Of a stretch of 64,000 nt of DNA, positions 1 through 9,348 are shown piece by piece. Location: the NCBI GenBank assembly GCA_016717595.1, contig JADKFE010000015.1:87326-151325 (forward strand), given 5' to 3'. Both the position numbers and the translations under genes were made by a program. The stretch's first letter is position 1. Every line of letters starts with the position of its first letter. A model generated the notes under the pieces. The model was not told the DNA's origin. It was given only the letters and a program-made list of their open reading frames with translations, and did no database searches. The DNA comes from Deltaproteobacteria bacterium. Its GTDB lineage: Bacteria; Myxococcota_A; UBA796; CAJQPC01.

Positions 1-3000
1 CGCCCTCCAAGAGCCGCATCGTGCGTTTGACGGTGAACCCGGCGTCTTCAGGGGGCATCTCGGCCAAGGCGTAAGACAGCCGCGCCTCGTAGTACAACAG
101 GCCGTCGGCGCCGATGGTGAGGGGGCCGTCCTTGAGCTGGCCCATCGGCACGTTCGCCCGGGCGGACAGCGCCGTGGGGCCGAAGCTGTGCTGCAAGAGC
201 GAGGCGCCCGCCAAGCTCACCGTGGCTTTGCCCGGGGCGTCTTTCTCGCGCAGGCGCACAAAATCGGCCAAGGCCGCGAAGGCCCGGGCCGTCGTGTAGG
301 TGTTGGACCACGCCTGACCTTTGCGTGAGTTGACGAGGCCCCGGGCGAGGCGCTCGGCGAGCACATGCTCGGGGAACGCCACCAAGATCGCCGAGAGCCC
401 CGCCGCGGACGGCGCCTGATCCCCACCCCACAACGCGGCGGCGCGGCTCTGGTCGGGCTCACGAAGCACCGCGGCGTCGGCCTCGACGAACAGGCGGCCC
501 TCTAAGCGGCGCAGCAGCTCCTCAGCGCGTTTGTCTTTGCCGGACGTGCGGCTGATCGTCTCCAGAAGCTCGGCGGTGGCCTCGGTGGAGAGCATCGCCG
601 AGTCCTTGTACAGCCCCGCGTTGAAGCCCGCGTCGCCCTTCCCCAGCCGCGCGAGGCTCAAGGCCACCCGGGACTGGGCGCTGCGGGTCATCTCGCGGCT
701 CCACCAGGTCGGCACATGTTTGCCCGACAAGAACTCGCGCAGAAGCGTCACGGCGTCGTCTTTCACCGGCTGACCCGCGCGCTGCAGCACCTCCAGGGCG
801 TAGGCCGTCGCCAACGGAGACCGCTCACGGCTGCCGGCCCAGTAGGTGTAGCCGCCCTGAGGGTGCTCAAAGGTGCGCAGGCGGGAGAGGCCAGCCTGAA
901 CACGCTCGTCGAGCTGGGCCGGCGTGTAGCGGCTGCCCACCTTGGCGCCGAGCTCTTTGGCCAACAAGAGCGCGAAGAGCTTGCTCGTCGTCTGCTCCAG
1001 GCAGCCGTGGGGGTAGTCCACGAGGTAATCCAGCGCCGTGTCGGTGCCGACGAGCACCGTAGACGACACCAGCACGTCCAATCCGCCCACCTCGGCCAAG
1101 GCCCCCGCAGGCCGCGTGACCTGCTCGGTGACCTGCCCAGCGCGCACCACACCTGTGGTGGAGACGACGTCCGCGGGCACCGGCCGCAGCACGGGGATGG
1201 TGTGGACGACGGCGTCTTTGTCTCGGCCCGAGTCTACGGTGAAGGTGAAGCTGGCCGTGCCCACGACCGGGTCCAACAGCGCGAACGGCACCTCCACCGC
1301 CCCCATGGCGGGCACGGTGACCGTGACCGGCGAGCCCTTGAGCGTGAGCCCCGTGGCCTCAGCGGTGACGACGACCTCCCGCGCCTCGTCGCGGTTGTTG
1401 TGAACGACGATCCCCGCCATGGCGCGGTCGCCGACGCGCAGCACCCGGGGCAGCGCCGGTCGGGCGATGAGCGGGCGGCTCACGCGGAGCTGGGCGTCAT
1501 CCGCGCCGAAACCATCGGCGCCGTGATGAACCACCGCCATGAGCTGAAAGGTGGTGAGGTTGTCGGGCAGGCGGAAGGAGACGTCCACCTCGCCGTCTTT
1601 GCCAGTTCGCAGATCCGCGTTCCAGTACGGCGTGGTGATGAAGTTCTTGCGCACGAGGTTGGGATCGGCGCCGCCGCCGCCGGGGTTGGCGCCCTTCACC
1701 AGGTACTCCGCGCGGCTCAAGACGCGGGTGCGGCTGTCGGCCACGGCCACCCGCAGGGGGTGCAAGGCGTAGAAGGTGTCAAAGGGGTTGGGCACGGTGT
1801 AGCCGGTGAGGCTCAGCACGCCGTAGTCCACGGCGTAGAGCACGACCTGGGCGTCCGCCGCCGCGGCCCCGCCCCGACGGGCCTTCACCTTGACCTTCAC
1901 GGTGTCGCCGGGCTGGTACACCTCGGAGTCCGAGAGCACCTCCACCTCTACCTTTCGGCCCGCGGGGCTCACCTTGAGCTGGGTGTAGCCAAAGAACGCC
2001 TCGGGCACACCGCCGCGGGGGTCGACCACAGGGGGCGCGCCATCGACGAGCACCACGCCGACATACACGTTGGGCACGGCGTCTTCGCCCAGGGGGATCT
2101 GCACCGACTCCGCAGACTCCGTGAGCTTGATGACCTTGCGGGTGAGCACACCCTCCCGCTCGACGGTCACCAGGGCGTGTAAGCCGGGCTTGGGGGCCTT
2201 GATCAAGACGCTGGCGACGTCGCCGGGGGTGTACTCCTTCTTGTCGGCGACAAGCTCAACCTGGTTGGACTCGCCCCGGGCCCAGGAGGCCCCGGCGCCC
2301 GCGACGTAGAGGCCGTCTTCGCTGATGGCTTGGCGCCCCGAGGCGTCCCGGGCCTTGGCGGTGACGACGTAGTAGCCGCCGCTCGGCGGCGTAAAGCTCA
2401 CCACGACCGGATCATCGTCGCTGGAGACGGTCTGGAGATCGACGACCTCATCTTTGGGCGTGCTCACCCAGGTCCAGCGGCCGTCCATGTCCTTCTGGCG
2501 CACGGTGTCCCAGGTGCGCCGGGCGATCTGCACCTCGACAGGCACGCCGTCTTGGGGTTTGCCCTCGGGGGTGACCGCCACCAACGACACCGACGTCTCC
2601 TCACCGGCCACGCCCAAGGAGCTGCGGGGGCGCAGGCCCAGGTAGACGTCGGCGGGGTGAACGATGACCTCACGGCGGTTGGCGACCCGTTGGCGGGAGA
2701 TGTCGGTGACGACCACCTCGGCCTCCAAACGCCGGGTGCGCGGGGCCTCTGTGGGCGGGATCGTGAGCTCAATCGCCAGGGAGCCGTCGTCGTTGAGCAC
2801 CCCCTCGCCGCTGCGGAGGGTCTCCGTGGCGTCATAGCCGCCCTGCCAGAACGCCCGGGCCTCGCTGGCGCCGAAGCGGTACTCCTCAAAGCCGGGGATG
2901 GTGGGCTCGGTCGTCATCGAGACGACGGTGTATTTGGCCTTCGCGCCCTTGAGCGGGGAGCCAAACAGCGTGCGCGCCTGGCCGTTGAGGCGCAGGGTGT

Positions 3001-5185
3001 CTCCGGCGATGAGGCTCTCTGGGCCCGCCACGTCTACGCGGAACTCCGGCGCGCGGTAGGCGTAGACCGGCACGTCGATGTACGCGCTGCGCTCTTGGCC
3101 GTCGGCGGTCACCTCCACCCGGCAGCCGCCGCCGCCAAGGGGCATCTCTTGGGGCAAATTCAGGTCAAACGCGCCCATCCCGGCGTTGAGCTTGCCCTCC
3201 CCTTTGGCGTAGTCCGCGCCGCGCACGTCGCTGCAGGCCCAGGTGTACTCGCCAGCATCGGGCAGGCTGAGGCCCGTGGCGCTCGCGAGTCGCGCGGAGA
3301 AGGCCACATGGGCCGCCTCACCGGGGCGATAGACGCCGCGGTCGGCGAAGCTGAACAGGCGCAGCTCGGCGGCCTGGTTGGGCTGATCGTAGTTGACGCC
3401 GTAGCGCCACAGGCTCACGTCGTCGTTGTCTAGAGAGACGACGGTGAGCGCCCCGGCCTGGCTCTTCACCACGGCGAAGAGGCCCTCGGACCACCGCGAC
3501 CACTCCGGGGGCAGCTCAAAGCGGGCGTCGATGAGCGCGTCCGCGGAGGCGCCCTGCTCAAAGAGCTTCACGCCTTTGTCGCCGCCGGTGAACAGGGCCA
3601 ACGAGGCCCCAGCCTCGGGGGCGCCGGTGGAGAGGCTCGTCGCCCACACCGTCGCGCCGTTGGGGCCGAGCTTCACCGTGGCGCCGAGGTCGGTCACCTG
3701 CAAGGTGGAGGTGTGAACGTAAGGCTCGTCGTTCCAGCCTTTGTAGTCCGGGGACCAGACCTCTACCCGCAGGATGCCTTTGCCGTCGGCGAGGTAGGGG
3801 CGCAGGTCTAAGGTGTCGATGTGGACGGCGTCATCGAGGGCCCGGTCGGTGAACAGGGCGATCTGGGTGGCCTCGTTGAACGGCGCGCCGCCGACCGGGT
3901 CGGCGTAGCCGCTGGCGGCGGGCCCGACGAGGTCGGCCACACGCAGGCGGGTGACCTTGGCGTAGAGCGTGCGCAGGTTGCGGCTGCGTAAGGGCAGCTC
4001 CGGCGGGTTGTTCGCCGGGTAGACCTGGGTGCCCTGGGGCGCATGAACCATGGGCTCGTAGTGCCCGGTGGTGAAGGTCCAGGACGTCGGCGCGGTGGTG
4101 GTCTGGCCGTAGGTGTCGGTGATCCCGGCGGCGACGGTGACGGTGTAGGTCGTCATCGGGGCGAGGCGCAGGCCGTGGTACCAGCTCTGCGAGGTGTAGC
4201 CCTCGGCGGGGCGGAAGCCGTCCGGCGGCGCGGGGGTGATGGTGAGGCGCTTGTTGATCTCTTCGCCGTCGGTGCTCGTGGCCAAGGACAGGCGGATGGC
4301 GCTGTAGGGGTCGACGGCGTCGCCCGTGGGGCCCTCGACGGTGACCTTGGGCGGCGGGATGGTGCGCAGCTTGATCACCGTCTCGGACGCCAAGCCCAAG
4401 GTGCCTTCAGCGCCCCGCAGCCCGGCGGGCAAGGTGAAGGTGTAGGCGGTGTCTTTCTGGAACGGCGCCCGCACCTCGACGGCGCGCCGCAGATCCTCGG
4501 GCAGACGGCGCGGGTCGTCGTCCTTCTTGCTGACGGCGCTCACCTTCACGGCCAAGGCCGCGCCGCGCTCGGGCCGCACGACCAAGCCCGCCTGAATCAC
4601 CGCGGGATCCACGGGCTGGTTGAACAGCAAGGTGACCGGGGCGTCGGGGGCCAAGGCGTCGCTGCCCTCAGAGGGGTCGCTGCGTTTGAAGGCCGGGCGC
4701 TCGGTGGTGAAGCGGAAGGTGAGCTCTTTGCTGAGCGTCGAGCCGTCTACGGCGGCGACCCCGGCGGGCACGGTGCAGACGACCTCGCTGGCGTTGGGGA
4801 ACGCGCCGCTCGTGGGCAGCCACACCGCCGTCGAGGTGCCCGCCCAGCGGGCCCGGCCCTCGACGTTGGGGCCGCAAGAGAGCGGCGGGGTGGCGCCGTC
4901 GAGGCCGCTCAAGGCCACCATCGGGCGATCAAAGACCACGACGGCCTGCTCGACGTCGGTCTGGGGGCCTTGGGGGCCGACGAGCACCGGGGCCACACCT
5001 TCTCCGGCGACGTACCCCTCGGGGGGGCTCAACAGCCCGGCGCGCAGCGGGCGCGCGTCATCGGCGCCGCCGTCCGAGGACCCTAAGGTCGTCGCCGCGC
5101 CTTGCAGCACGAGGGACGCCAGCTCCGCGTTCACCCCAGCTTGGTCACGATCCCCACATGCCAGCGCCAAGAGCATGAGCAGCAT
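1..5185 (-). CDS. Bacterial alpha-2-macroglobulin lipoprotein (partial)
   Basis: This is a large envelope protein that would trap proteases, as eukaryotic alpha-2-macroglobulin does. It reads open for about 1728 codons and leaves the window at its C-terminal side. The start ATG at 5185 follows AAGGAG by 8 bases and gives a short signal ending in LALAC, a probable lipobox (C10). The body is a chain of Ig-like MG domains (TFTTERPAF, YRPGEAAHVAFS, YQPGDTVKVKVKARRG). The thioester motif GCLEQTTS lies near residues 1394-1401 (bases about 982-1005), inside an alpha-helical TED-like region. The motif is intact, so the covalent trap should work. A pbpC partner, common next to such genes, is not visible on this side. 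Several long open frames on the opposite strand are codon shadows. Confidence 0.93.
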   Translation of the reverse strand, partial: MLLMLLALACGDRDQAGVNAELASLVLQGAATTLGSSDGGADDARPLRAGLLSPPEGYVAGEGVAPVLVGPQGPQTDVEQAVVVFDRPMVALSGLDGATPPLSCGPNVEGRARWAGTSTAVWLPTSGAFPNASEVVCTVPAGVAAVDGSTLSKELTFRFTTERPAFKRSDPSEGSDALAPDAPVTLLFNQPVDPAVIQAGLVVRPERGAALAVKVSAVSKKDDDPRRLPEDLRRAVEVRAPFQKDTAYTFTLPAGLRGAEGTLGLASETVIKLRTIPPPKVTVEGPTGDAVDPYSAIRLSLATSTDGEEINKRLTITPAPPDGFRPAEGYTSQSWYHGLRLAPMTTYTVTVAAGITDTYGQTTTAPTSWTFTTGHYEPMVHAPQGTQVYPANNPPELPLRSRNLRTLYAKVTRLRVADLVGPAASGYADPVGGAPFNEATQIALFTDRALDDAVHIDTLDLRPYLADGKGILRVEVWSPDYKGWNDEPYVHTSTLQVTDLGATVKLGPNGATVWATSLSTGAPEAGASLALFTGGDKGVKLFEQGASADALIDARFELPPEWSRWSEGLFAVVKSQAGALTVVSLDNDDVSLWRYGVNYDQPNQAAELRLFSFADRGVYRPGEAAHVAFSARLASATGLSLPDAGEYTWACSDVRGADYAKGEGKLNAGMGAFDLNLPQEMPLGGGGCRVEVTADGQERSAYIDVPVYAYRAPEFRVDVAGPESLIAGDTLRLNGQARTLFGSPLKGAKAKYTVVSMTTEPTIPGFEEYRFGASEARAFWQGGYDATETLRSGEGVLNDDGSLAIELTIPPTEAPRTRRLEAEVVVTDISRQRVANRREVIVHPADVYLGLRPRSSLGVAGEETSVSLVAVTPEGKPQDGVPVEVQIARRTWDTVRQKDMDGRWTWVSTPKDEVVDLQTVSSDDDPVVVSFTPPSGGYYVVTAKARDASGRQAISEDGLYVAGAGASWARGESNQVELVADKKEYTPGDVASVLIKAPKPGLHALVTVEREGVLTRKVIKLTESAESVQIPLGEDAVPNVYVGVVLVDGAPPVVDPRGGVPEAFFGYTQLKVSPAGRKVEVEVLSDSEVYQPGDTVKVKVKARRGGAAAADAQVVLYAVDYGVLSLTGYTVPNPFDTFYALHPLRVAVADSRTRVLSRAEYLVKGANPGGGGADPNLVRKNFITTPYWNADLRTGKDGEVDVSFRLPDNLTTFQLMAVVHHGADGFGADDAQLRVSRPLIARPALPRVLRVGDRAMAGIVVHNNRDEAREVVVTAEATGLTLKGSPVTVTVPAMGAVEVPFALLDPVVGTASFTFTVDSGRDKDAVVHTIPVLRPVPADVVSTTGVVRAGQVTEQVTRPAGALAEVGGLDVLVSSTVLVGTDTALDYLVDYPHGCLEQTTSKLFALLLAKELGAKVGSRYTPAQLDERVQAGLSRLRTFEHPQGGYTYWAGSRERSPLATAYALEVLQRAGQPVKDDAVTLLREFLSGKHVPTWWSREMTRSAQSRVALSLARLGKGDAGFNAGLYKDSAMLSTEATAELLETISRTSGKDKRAEELLRRLEGRLFVEADAAVLREPDQSRAAALWGGDQAPSAAGLSAILVAFPEHVLAERLARGLVNSRKGQAWSNTYTTARAFAALADFVRLREKDAPGKATVSLAGASLLQHSFGPTALSARANVPMGQLKDGPLTIGADGLLYYEARLSYALAEMPPEDAGFTVKRTMRLLEG

Positions 5186-5287
5186 CGGCAGACTCCTTCT
5201 TTGGCCACTGCCCTATCCCTGCGCCTGGAACGGGGCCAATCAGGTTTCGCCCCCGTCAGCCAGCCGTTGGGCGCGAGCGCCTGGGAT

Positions 5288-6376
5288 ATGATGAAGACCA
5301 CGCACAGGATGGCGCCCATGCTCGACAACCGCCCTCGCCTGCTCTCCGTGGGCACCGCCAACCCGCCGGACAGCTACTCCCAGGAGGATCTCCTGGCGCG
5401 TTTCCCCGTGCCCGATCCCGAGATTCGCGCCATCTTCCGCTCGGCGCACATTCAGAAGCGGCACCTGTACTTGCCCCCGGCGGACCCAAACAACGCGCCG
5501 TCAGAGACCCAGGGCCAGCTCCTCAAGAAGCACCTCAACGGCGCGTTGGAGATCGGCCCCAAAGCCGTCGCCGCCTGCCTTGGGCCCTTGGGCCTCACCC
5601 CCCGGGACATCGACTACCTCGCCGTCGTCACCACGACGGGCTTCATGGCGCCGGGGCTCTCGGCCCACATCATCAAGGCCGCGGGCTTTCGTGAGGACTG
5701 CTCCCGCTTGGACATCGTCGGCATGGGCTGCAACGCCGGGCTCAACGGCCTGAACCCCGTGGCGAGCTGGGCGATGGCCAACCCCGGCCGCACGGCGATG
5801 ATGCTCTGCGTCGAGATCTGCTCTGCCGCGTATGTGTTCGACCGCACCATGCGCACGGCGATCGTGAACAGCCTGTTTGGTGACGGCTCGGCCGCCGTGG
5901 TCGTGCGCGCCGACCCCAACGACGAGCGGCGCTTCGCCCCTCGGGTGCTCGGCTTCAACAGCCAGCTCATCCCCTCCGCCATCGGCGCCATGCGCTACGA
6001 CTGGGACGAGGAGGCCCACAAGTTCAGCTTCTTCTTGGACCGCGACATCCCCTACGTCGTCGGCGCCTTCGCCGAGCGCCCGGTGAACCGCCTCTTGGCC
6101 TCGTTTGGGCTCAAACGTCGGGACATCGCGCACTGGATCGTGCACTCCGGCGGCAAGAAGGTCGTGGACGCGATCAAGTACAACATCGGGCTCTCCGAGC
6201 ACGACGTTCGGCACACCTCGTCGGTGCTGCGAGACTTCGGCAACCTCAGCTCGGCGAGCTTCTTGTTCTCGTTCAAGCGGCTCTTAGACGAGGGCCAGGT
6301 CAAGCGCGGCGACTTCATGGTGATGATGACCATGGGGCCGGGCTCGACGGTCGAGACGGCGCTCTTGCGCTGGTGA
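5288..6376 (+). CDS. Type III polyketide synthase (chalcone/stilbene synthase family)
   Basis: This is a homodimeric ketosynthase that would extend an acyl-CoA starter with malonyl-CoA and cyclise the chain without an acyl carrier protein. The catalytic triad is visible: Cys in GMGCNAG (about residue 148), His in IVHSGGKK (about 286) and Asn in DFGNLSSAS (about 319). The C-terminal GPG loop (MGPGSTVE) is also present. Length, about 360 residues, is normal. The frame is open back to 5102, but similarity starts at RPRLLSVGTANPP, so ATGs at 5288, 5309 or 5318 are the realistic starts; the ribosome site is weak at all of them. It is divergent from the alpha-2-macroglobulin gene. No tailoring gene is adjacent, so the product cannot be predicted. 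Confidence 0.93.
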   Translation: MMKTTHRMAPMLDNRPRLLSVGTANPPDSYSQEDLLARFPVPDPEIRAIFRSAHIQKRHLYLPPADPNNAPSETQGQLLKKHLNGALEIGPKAVAACLGPLGLTPRDIDYLAVVTTTGFMAPGLSAHIIKAAGFREDCSRLDIVGMGCNAGLNGLNPVASWAMANPGRTAMMLCVEICSAAYVFDRTMRTAIVNSLFGDGSAAVVVRADPNDERRFAPRVLGFNSQLIPSAIGAMRYDWDEEAHKFSFFLDRDIPYVVGAFAERPVNRLLASFGLKRRDIAHWIVHSGGKKVVDAIKYNIGLSEHDVRHTSSVLRDFGNLSSASFLFSFKRLLDEGQVKRGDFMVMMTMGPGSTVETALLRW

Positions 6377-6427
6377 GGCCTCGGGTTGACCCCCGCTTGA
6401 CCCCAACGGGTGTACCCTAGGGCCAGC

Positions 6428-7954
6428 ATGACGCTCCCCCTGACCCAGTGGTGGCCGCTCCTCGTGGGGCCGCTCCTCATCGCCGCCTTCGCTCCTCGGG
6501 ACGCTGGCGCGGCGGCGCCGTGGCGGACCGGCCCGGAGCTGGCCCGGGCGACGCTCTGCGGCGGCCTCGTCGCGGCGATGAGCACGCTGTGGCTCGTGCG
6601 TTTTTCCTACCCGATCAAGGCGTGGATGGCGTCGGACTTCTACGAGTACTGCGCGACGGTCGGCGCGGTGCGGGACAGCCACACCGGCATGATGTCCGCC
6701 CAGCGCTCGGCCCTCACGGCGCTGCCCTCGGCCTGGCTCTCCGAGAGCTTCGGCCTCATCGACGGCATGGGCCTCGCGGCGAGCGTGGCGATGTTTGTGC
6801 TCGGCGTCGGGCTCTACCTCTGGGGCCGGGCCCTCGGCGGCGTGAGCGCGGGGCTGATCACGGCGCTGGTCGGCCCGGCGTTCCCGCCGCTCGTCGCCCT
6901 GTCGCGAAACCTCTCGTTCTACCCCGAGAGCACCGCCATCTTCACCTTGGGCGCGGCCTGCGGGGCCTTGGCGCTGCGCTATCGCACCGCCCCCGCCATC
7001 GTCGCCGGGGCCGTCGGCGCGGGGCTCTGCTTCTTGGTGGATCCCCGCGGCCTGTTTTTTGGCCTGCCTGTGCTCTGCGCCACGCTGCTCGCCGCCCTAT
7101 GGAATCACCCCCGGCGCTGGCCGCTGAACCTCACGCTGCTCACCTTGGTGATGGTCGTGGCCTGGTTCTTGGGCAAAGGAGCGTACGCCGAGGCGCACTC
7201 GCTGGAGGGCACCATGGACCTCCGGATGCGTATCCAGGACCGAGGCTTAGCGACCGGCGCGCTGAGACCGCCGTTTATGGCCTACAACCAATACATCTGG
7301 GGGCGGTCCGACCCCCTGGGCATCCCGAACACCGTGCGCTGGACGCTTGAAGAGAGCCTCGCGGTGCCCAAGACCACGATGGATGAGCAGACGATCCGCA
7401 ACATTGAGAACCTGCTCTTGCCCTGGCGAGACGGGCTCTTGGCGCTGGGCGCGCTGGCGCTCGTCAGCCTCACCCGGGGGCCCGAGCGCCTCGCCCGGCT
7501 GTTCGCGCTCATCGCGGGTGTGGTGCCCTTCGCCGCCGCGCTCTCCGGCGCGATCACCGTGCAGTTCGCCCGGCCTCATTACCTCGCGAACGCGATGCCC
7601 TTCTTCCCGCTCGTGGTGGGCCTGGGCGTGGCGGCGCTCTTGAGCCTTCCTTCGCCGATCTTCGGCAAAGATCCCGCGGAGGGGCCCCGCGCTTGGGCTC
7701 GCCCCGTCGCCGCGTTTGGGCTCGGCCTCATCTTGACCCTGGGCGGCGTGCCGAGCCCGCTCTCCCCCACGGCGAGCTGGCGTGAGCCCTTGCCCCAGGC
7801 GGATGACGACATCCGCACCGCCGTGCGCCGCGCCCAGGCCGGGGCCGCGGGCGAGCTCGACCCGATGCGCGCGGGCTGCGTCACCGCGTTGATGGCCGAT
7901 GTTGACGCCGGGCGCCCTGTCGCTGGCGAGCTCTTCGGCGGCGTCGCGCCCTGA
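6428..7954 (+). CDS. Polytopic membrane protein, possible GT-C glycosyltransferase
   Basis: A protein of about 508 residues with ten or so hydrophobic segments, for example near residues 8-20, 35-55, 110-135 and 140-160, and several more between 185 and 450. An acidic/aromatic loop after the second segment (SDFYEYCATVGAVRDSH) resembles the first periplasmic loop of GT-C (PMT/ArnT-like) glycosyltransferases, which use polyprenyl-phosphate sugars. I infer that fold from topology only. The soluble tail (about 460-508) carries no motif I recognise. The ATG at 6428 is preferred to the frame's first start at 6410. It lies 51 bases after the polyketide synthase gene and may be co-transcribed with it. 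Confidence 0.6.
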   Translation: MTLPLTQWWPLLVGPLLIAAFAPRDAGAAAPWRTGPELARATLCGGLVAAMSTLWLVRFSYPIKAWMASDFYEYCATVGAVRDSHTGMMSAQRSALTALPSAWLSESFGLIDGMGLAASVAMFVLGVGLYLWGRALGGVSAGLITALVGPAFPPLVALSRNLSFYPESTAIFTLGAACGALALRYRTAPAIVAGAVGAGLCFLVDPRGLFFGLPVLCATLLAALWNHPRRWPLNLTLLTLVMVVAWFLGKGAYAEAHSLEGTMDLRMRIQDRGLATGALRPPFMAYNQYIWGRSDPLGIPNTVRWTLEESLAVPKTTMDEQTIRNIENLLLPWRDGLLALGALALVSLTRGPERLARLFALIAGVVPFAAALSGAITVQFARPHYLANAMPFFPLVVGLGVAALLSLPSPIFGKDPAEGPRAWARPVAAFGLGLILTLGGVPSPLSPTASWREPLPQADDDIRTAVRRAQAGAAGELDPMRAGCVTALMADVDAGRPVAGELFGGVAP

Positions 7955-7992
7955 GGCGCGGCGTGTAAGATTGCCCAGGCTGGGAGCGCGCT

Positions 7993-9282
7993 CTGCTGAA
8001 CGCTGGTGACATTGTTGAGGGCCGGTACGTCGTCGAGGCCACCCTCGGCCAAGGCGCGATGGCGTCGGTGTACCGTGTGCGCCACCTCGCGTTGGGCAGC
8101 CCCCACGCGCTCAAGGTGCTCAACGCGGATCTCGCCCAAGACGCCGACCTGCGCGAGCGGTTCTTGGCTGAAGGCCGCATTCAAGCCCAGCTTCGGCACC
8201 CCCACATCGTCGCCGTCACCGACATCGCCACGGACCCTGTGCCGGGCTTGGTGATGGAGCTCATCGAGGGTGAGACCTTAGAGGACCACGTCCGGGCCAA
8301 GGCCGAGACCTTGGCCATCACGGAGATCGTGCAGATCCTCCTGCCCGTGCTCGACGCCGTCGGTGAGGCCCACCGCCACGGCATCGTGCACCGCGACCTC
8401 AAGCCCTCCAACATCCTCTTGGGCCGGGGCAGCCGGGGCAAGCTCCGCCCCGTCGTGGCGGACTTCGGCATCGCCAAGGTGGTGAGTGACCACCTCCAGA
8501 CCGGGCGCAAGGCCACCCGCACCGGGGTGCGCGTCGGCACCTTGCTGTACATGAGCCCCGAGCAGGTGCGCGGTGAGGCCAACTTAGACGCCCGCTCCGA
8601 CATCTTCGCCTTGGGCGCGATCCTCTATGAGCTCGTGACCGGGCGGGTCGCCTTCGACGCGCCGAGCGAGTACGACGCGATGAAGAACATCGTGGAGGGC
8701 CGGTTTTTGCCCCCCACGCGCGGCCTGGGCCCCGTCGATCCCGTGCTGGACGCCTGCATCCGCAAGGCCTTGGCCATTCGGCCCGAGGAGCGTTTCCCCG
8801 ACTGCGCGGCGTTCGGCAAGCTGCTCGCCCAGGCCGGTCAACAGAACGTGGCCCTGCCGACACGGCCCAGCGCGAGCATGGTGGCCACCCAGCGCCCCGA
8901 GCCCGCCGTCTCGACGCCGCCCCGCCGCGCCGTGCTCGCGGCCGCGCCGCCGCCGGTGGCCAAAGCGCCCTTGCCGCCGCCGCTTCCGCCCTCTTTGCCC
9001 GAGCGCCTCGACCACGCCCGCGACGAGGTGAACTGGCTGCGCATCGACGACGCCAGCCGCCAAGGCACCCGCGCCTTGCTCCTCTCGATCGGTGGGTTCT
9101 GCTGCTGCCCCGGCTTTGCGCACCTCGCCGCGGTGCTCATGGCCGCGGACTCGCGCCGCGTGTACCGTGACGAGGGCGTCTATGGCCACGGGCGCTGGAA
9201 GGCGGACTTCGCGTTTCTGTTCGGCTGGATCGGCCTCTTGGGCGGAATGCTCATGGTGCTGACGTACTGGATCAACAAGTAG
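7993..9282 (+). CDS. Hanks-type Ser/Thr protein kinase with C-terminal membrane segments
   Basis: Phosphorylates Ser/Thr of partner proteins and is the first gene of the signalling/tubulin block. The kinase core shows a glycine loop LGQGA (about residues 18-22), Lys in HALKVL (41), HRDLKPSN (catalytic Asp 135), DFG (157) and SPEQ. A Pro/Ala-rich linker and two hydrophobic stretches (about 360-385 and 405-425) follow, so the kinase faces the cytosol. The first ATG in frame (8059) would cut off the glycine loop. The frame is open back to a TAA at 7966, and the GGGAG at 7982-7986 sits 6 or 9 bases before in-frame CTG codons at 7993/7996, so a CTG start is likely. It is followed 66 bases later by the FHA gene. 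Confidence 0.9.
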   Translation: MLNAGDIVEGRYVVEATLGQGAMASVYRVRHLALGSPHALKVLNADLAQDADLRERFLAEGRIQAQLRHPHIVAVTDIATDPVPGLVMELIEGETLEDHVRAKAETLAITEIVQILLPVLDAVGEAHRHGIVHRDLKPSNILLGRGSRGKLRPVVADFGIAKVVSDHLQTGRKATRTGVRVGTLLYMSPEQVRGEANLDARSDIFALGAILYELVTGRVAFDAPSEYDAMKNIVEGRFLPPTRGLGPVDPVLDACIRKALAIRPEERFPDCAAFGKLLAQAGQQNVALPTRPSASMVATQRPEPAVSTPPRRAVLAAAPPPVAKAPLPPPLPPSLPERLDHARDEVNWLRIDDASRQGTRALLLSIGGFCCCPGFAHLAAVLMAADSRRVYRDEGVYGHGRWKADFAFLFGWIGLLGGMLMVLTYWINK

Positions 9283-9348
9283 GGCTGACCGGCCCCTCCC
9301 GTCGTGTGTTGTGACATGCTACCCGACGGATTGACGCGCGGAGGCGCC

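Noticed and set aside
716..5086. Long plus-strand open frames (716-2182, 2330-3433, 4043-5086) opposite alpha-2-macroglobulin
   Set aside because: Their composition is that of antisense shadows in very GC-rich DNA; the minus strand encodes a continuous family member with a thioester site.
5267..5292. TTGGGC and TATGAT upstream of the polyketide synthase as a promoter
   Set aside because: Only 14 bases separate the hexamers, and TATGAT overlaps one of the possible start codons.
6390..6420. Two TTGACC copies before the membrane protein gene as -35 boxes
   Set aside because: They lie 21 and 10 bases from the only -10-like element (TACCCT), which fits neither.
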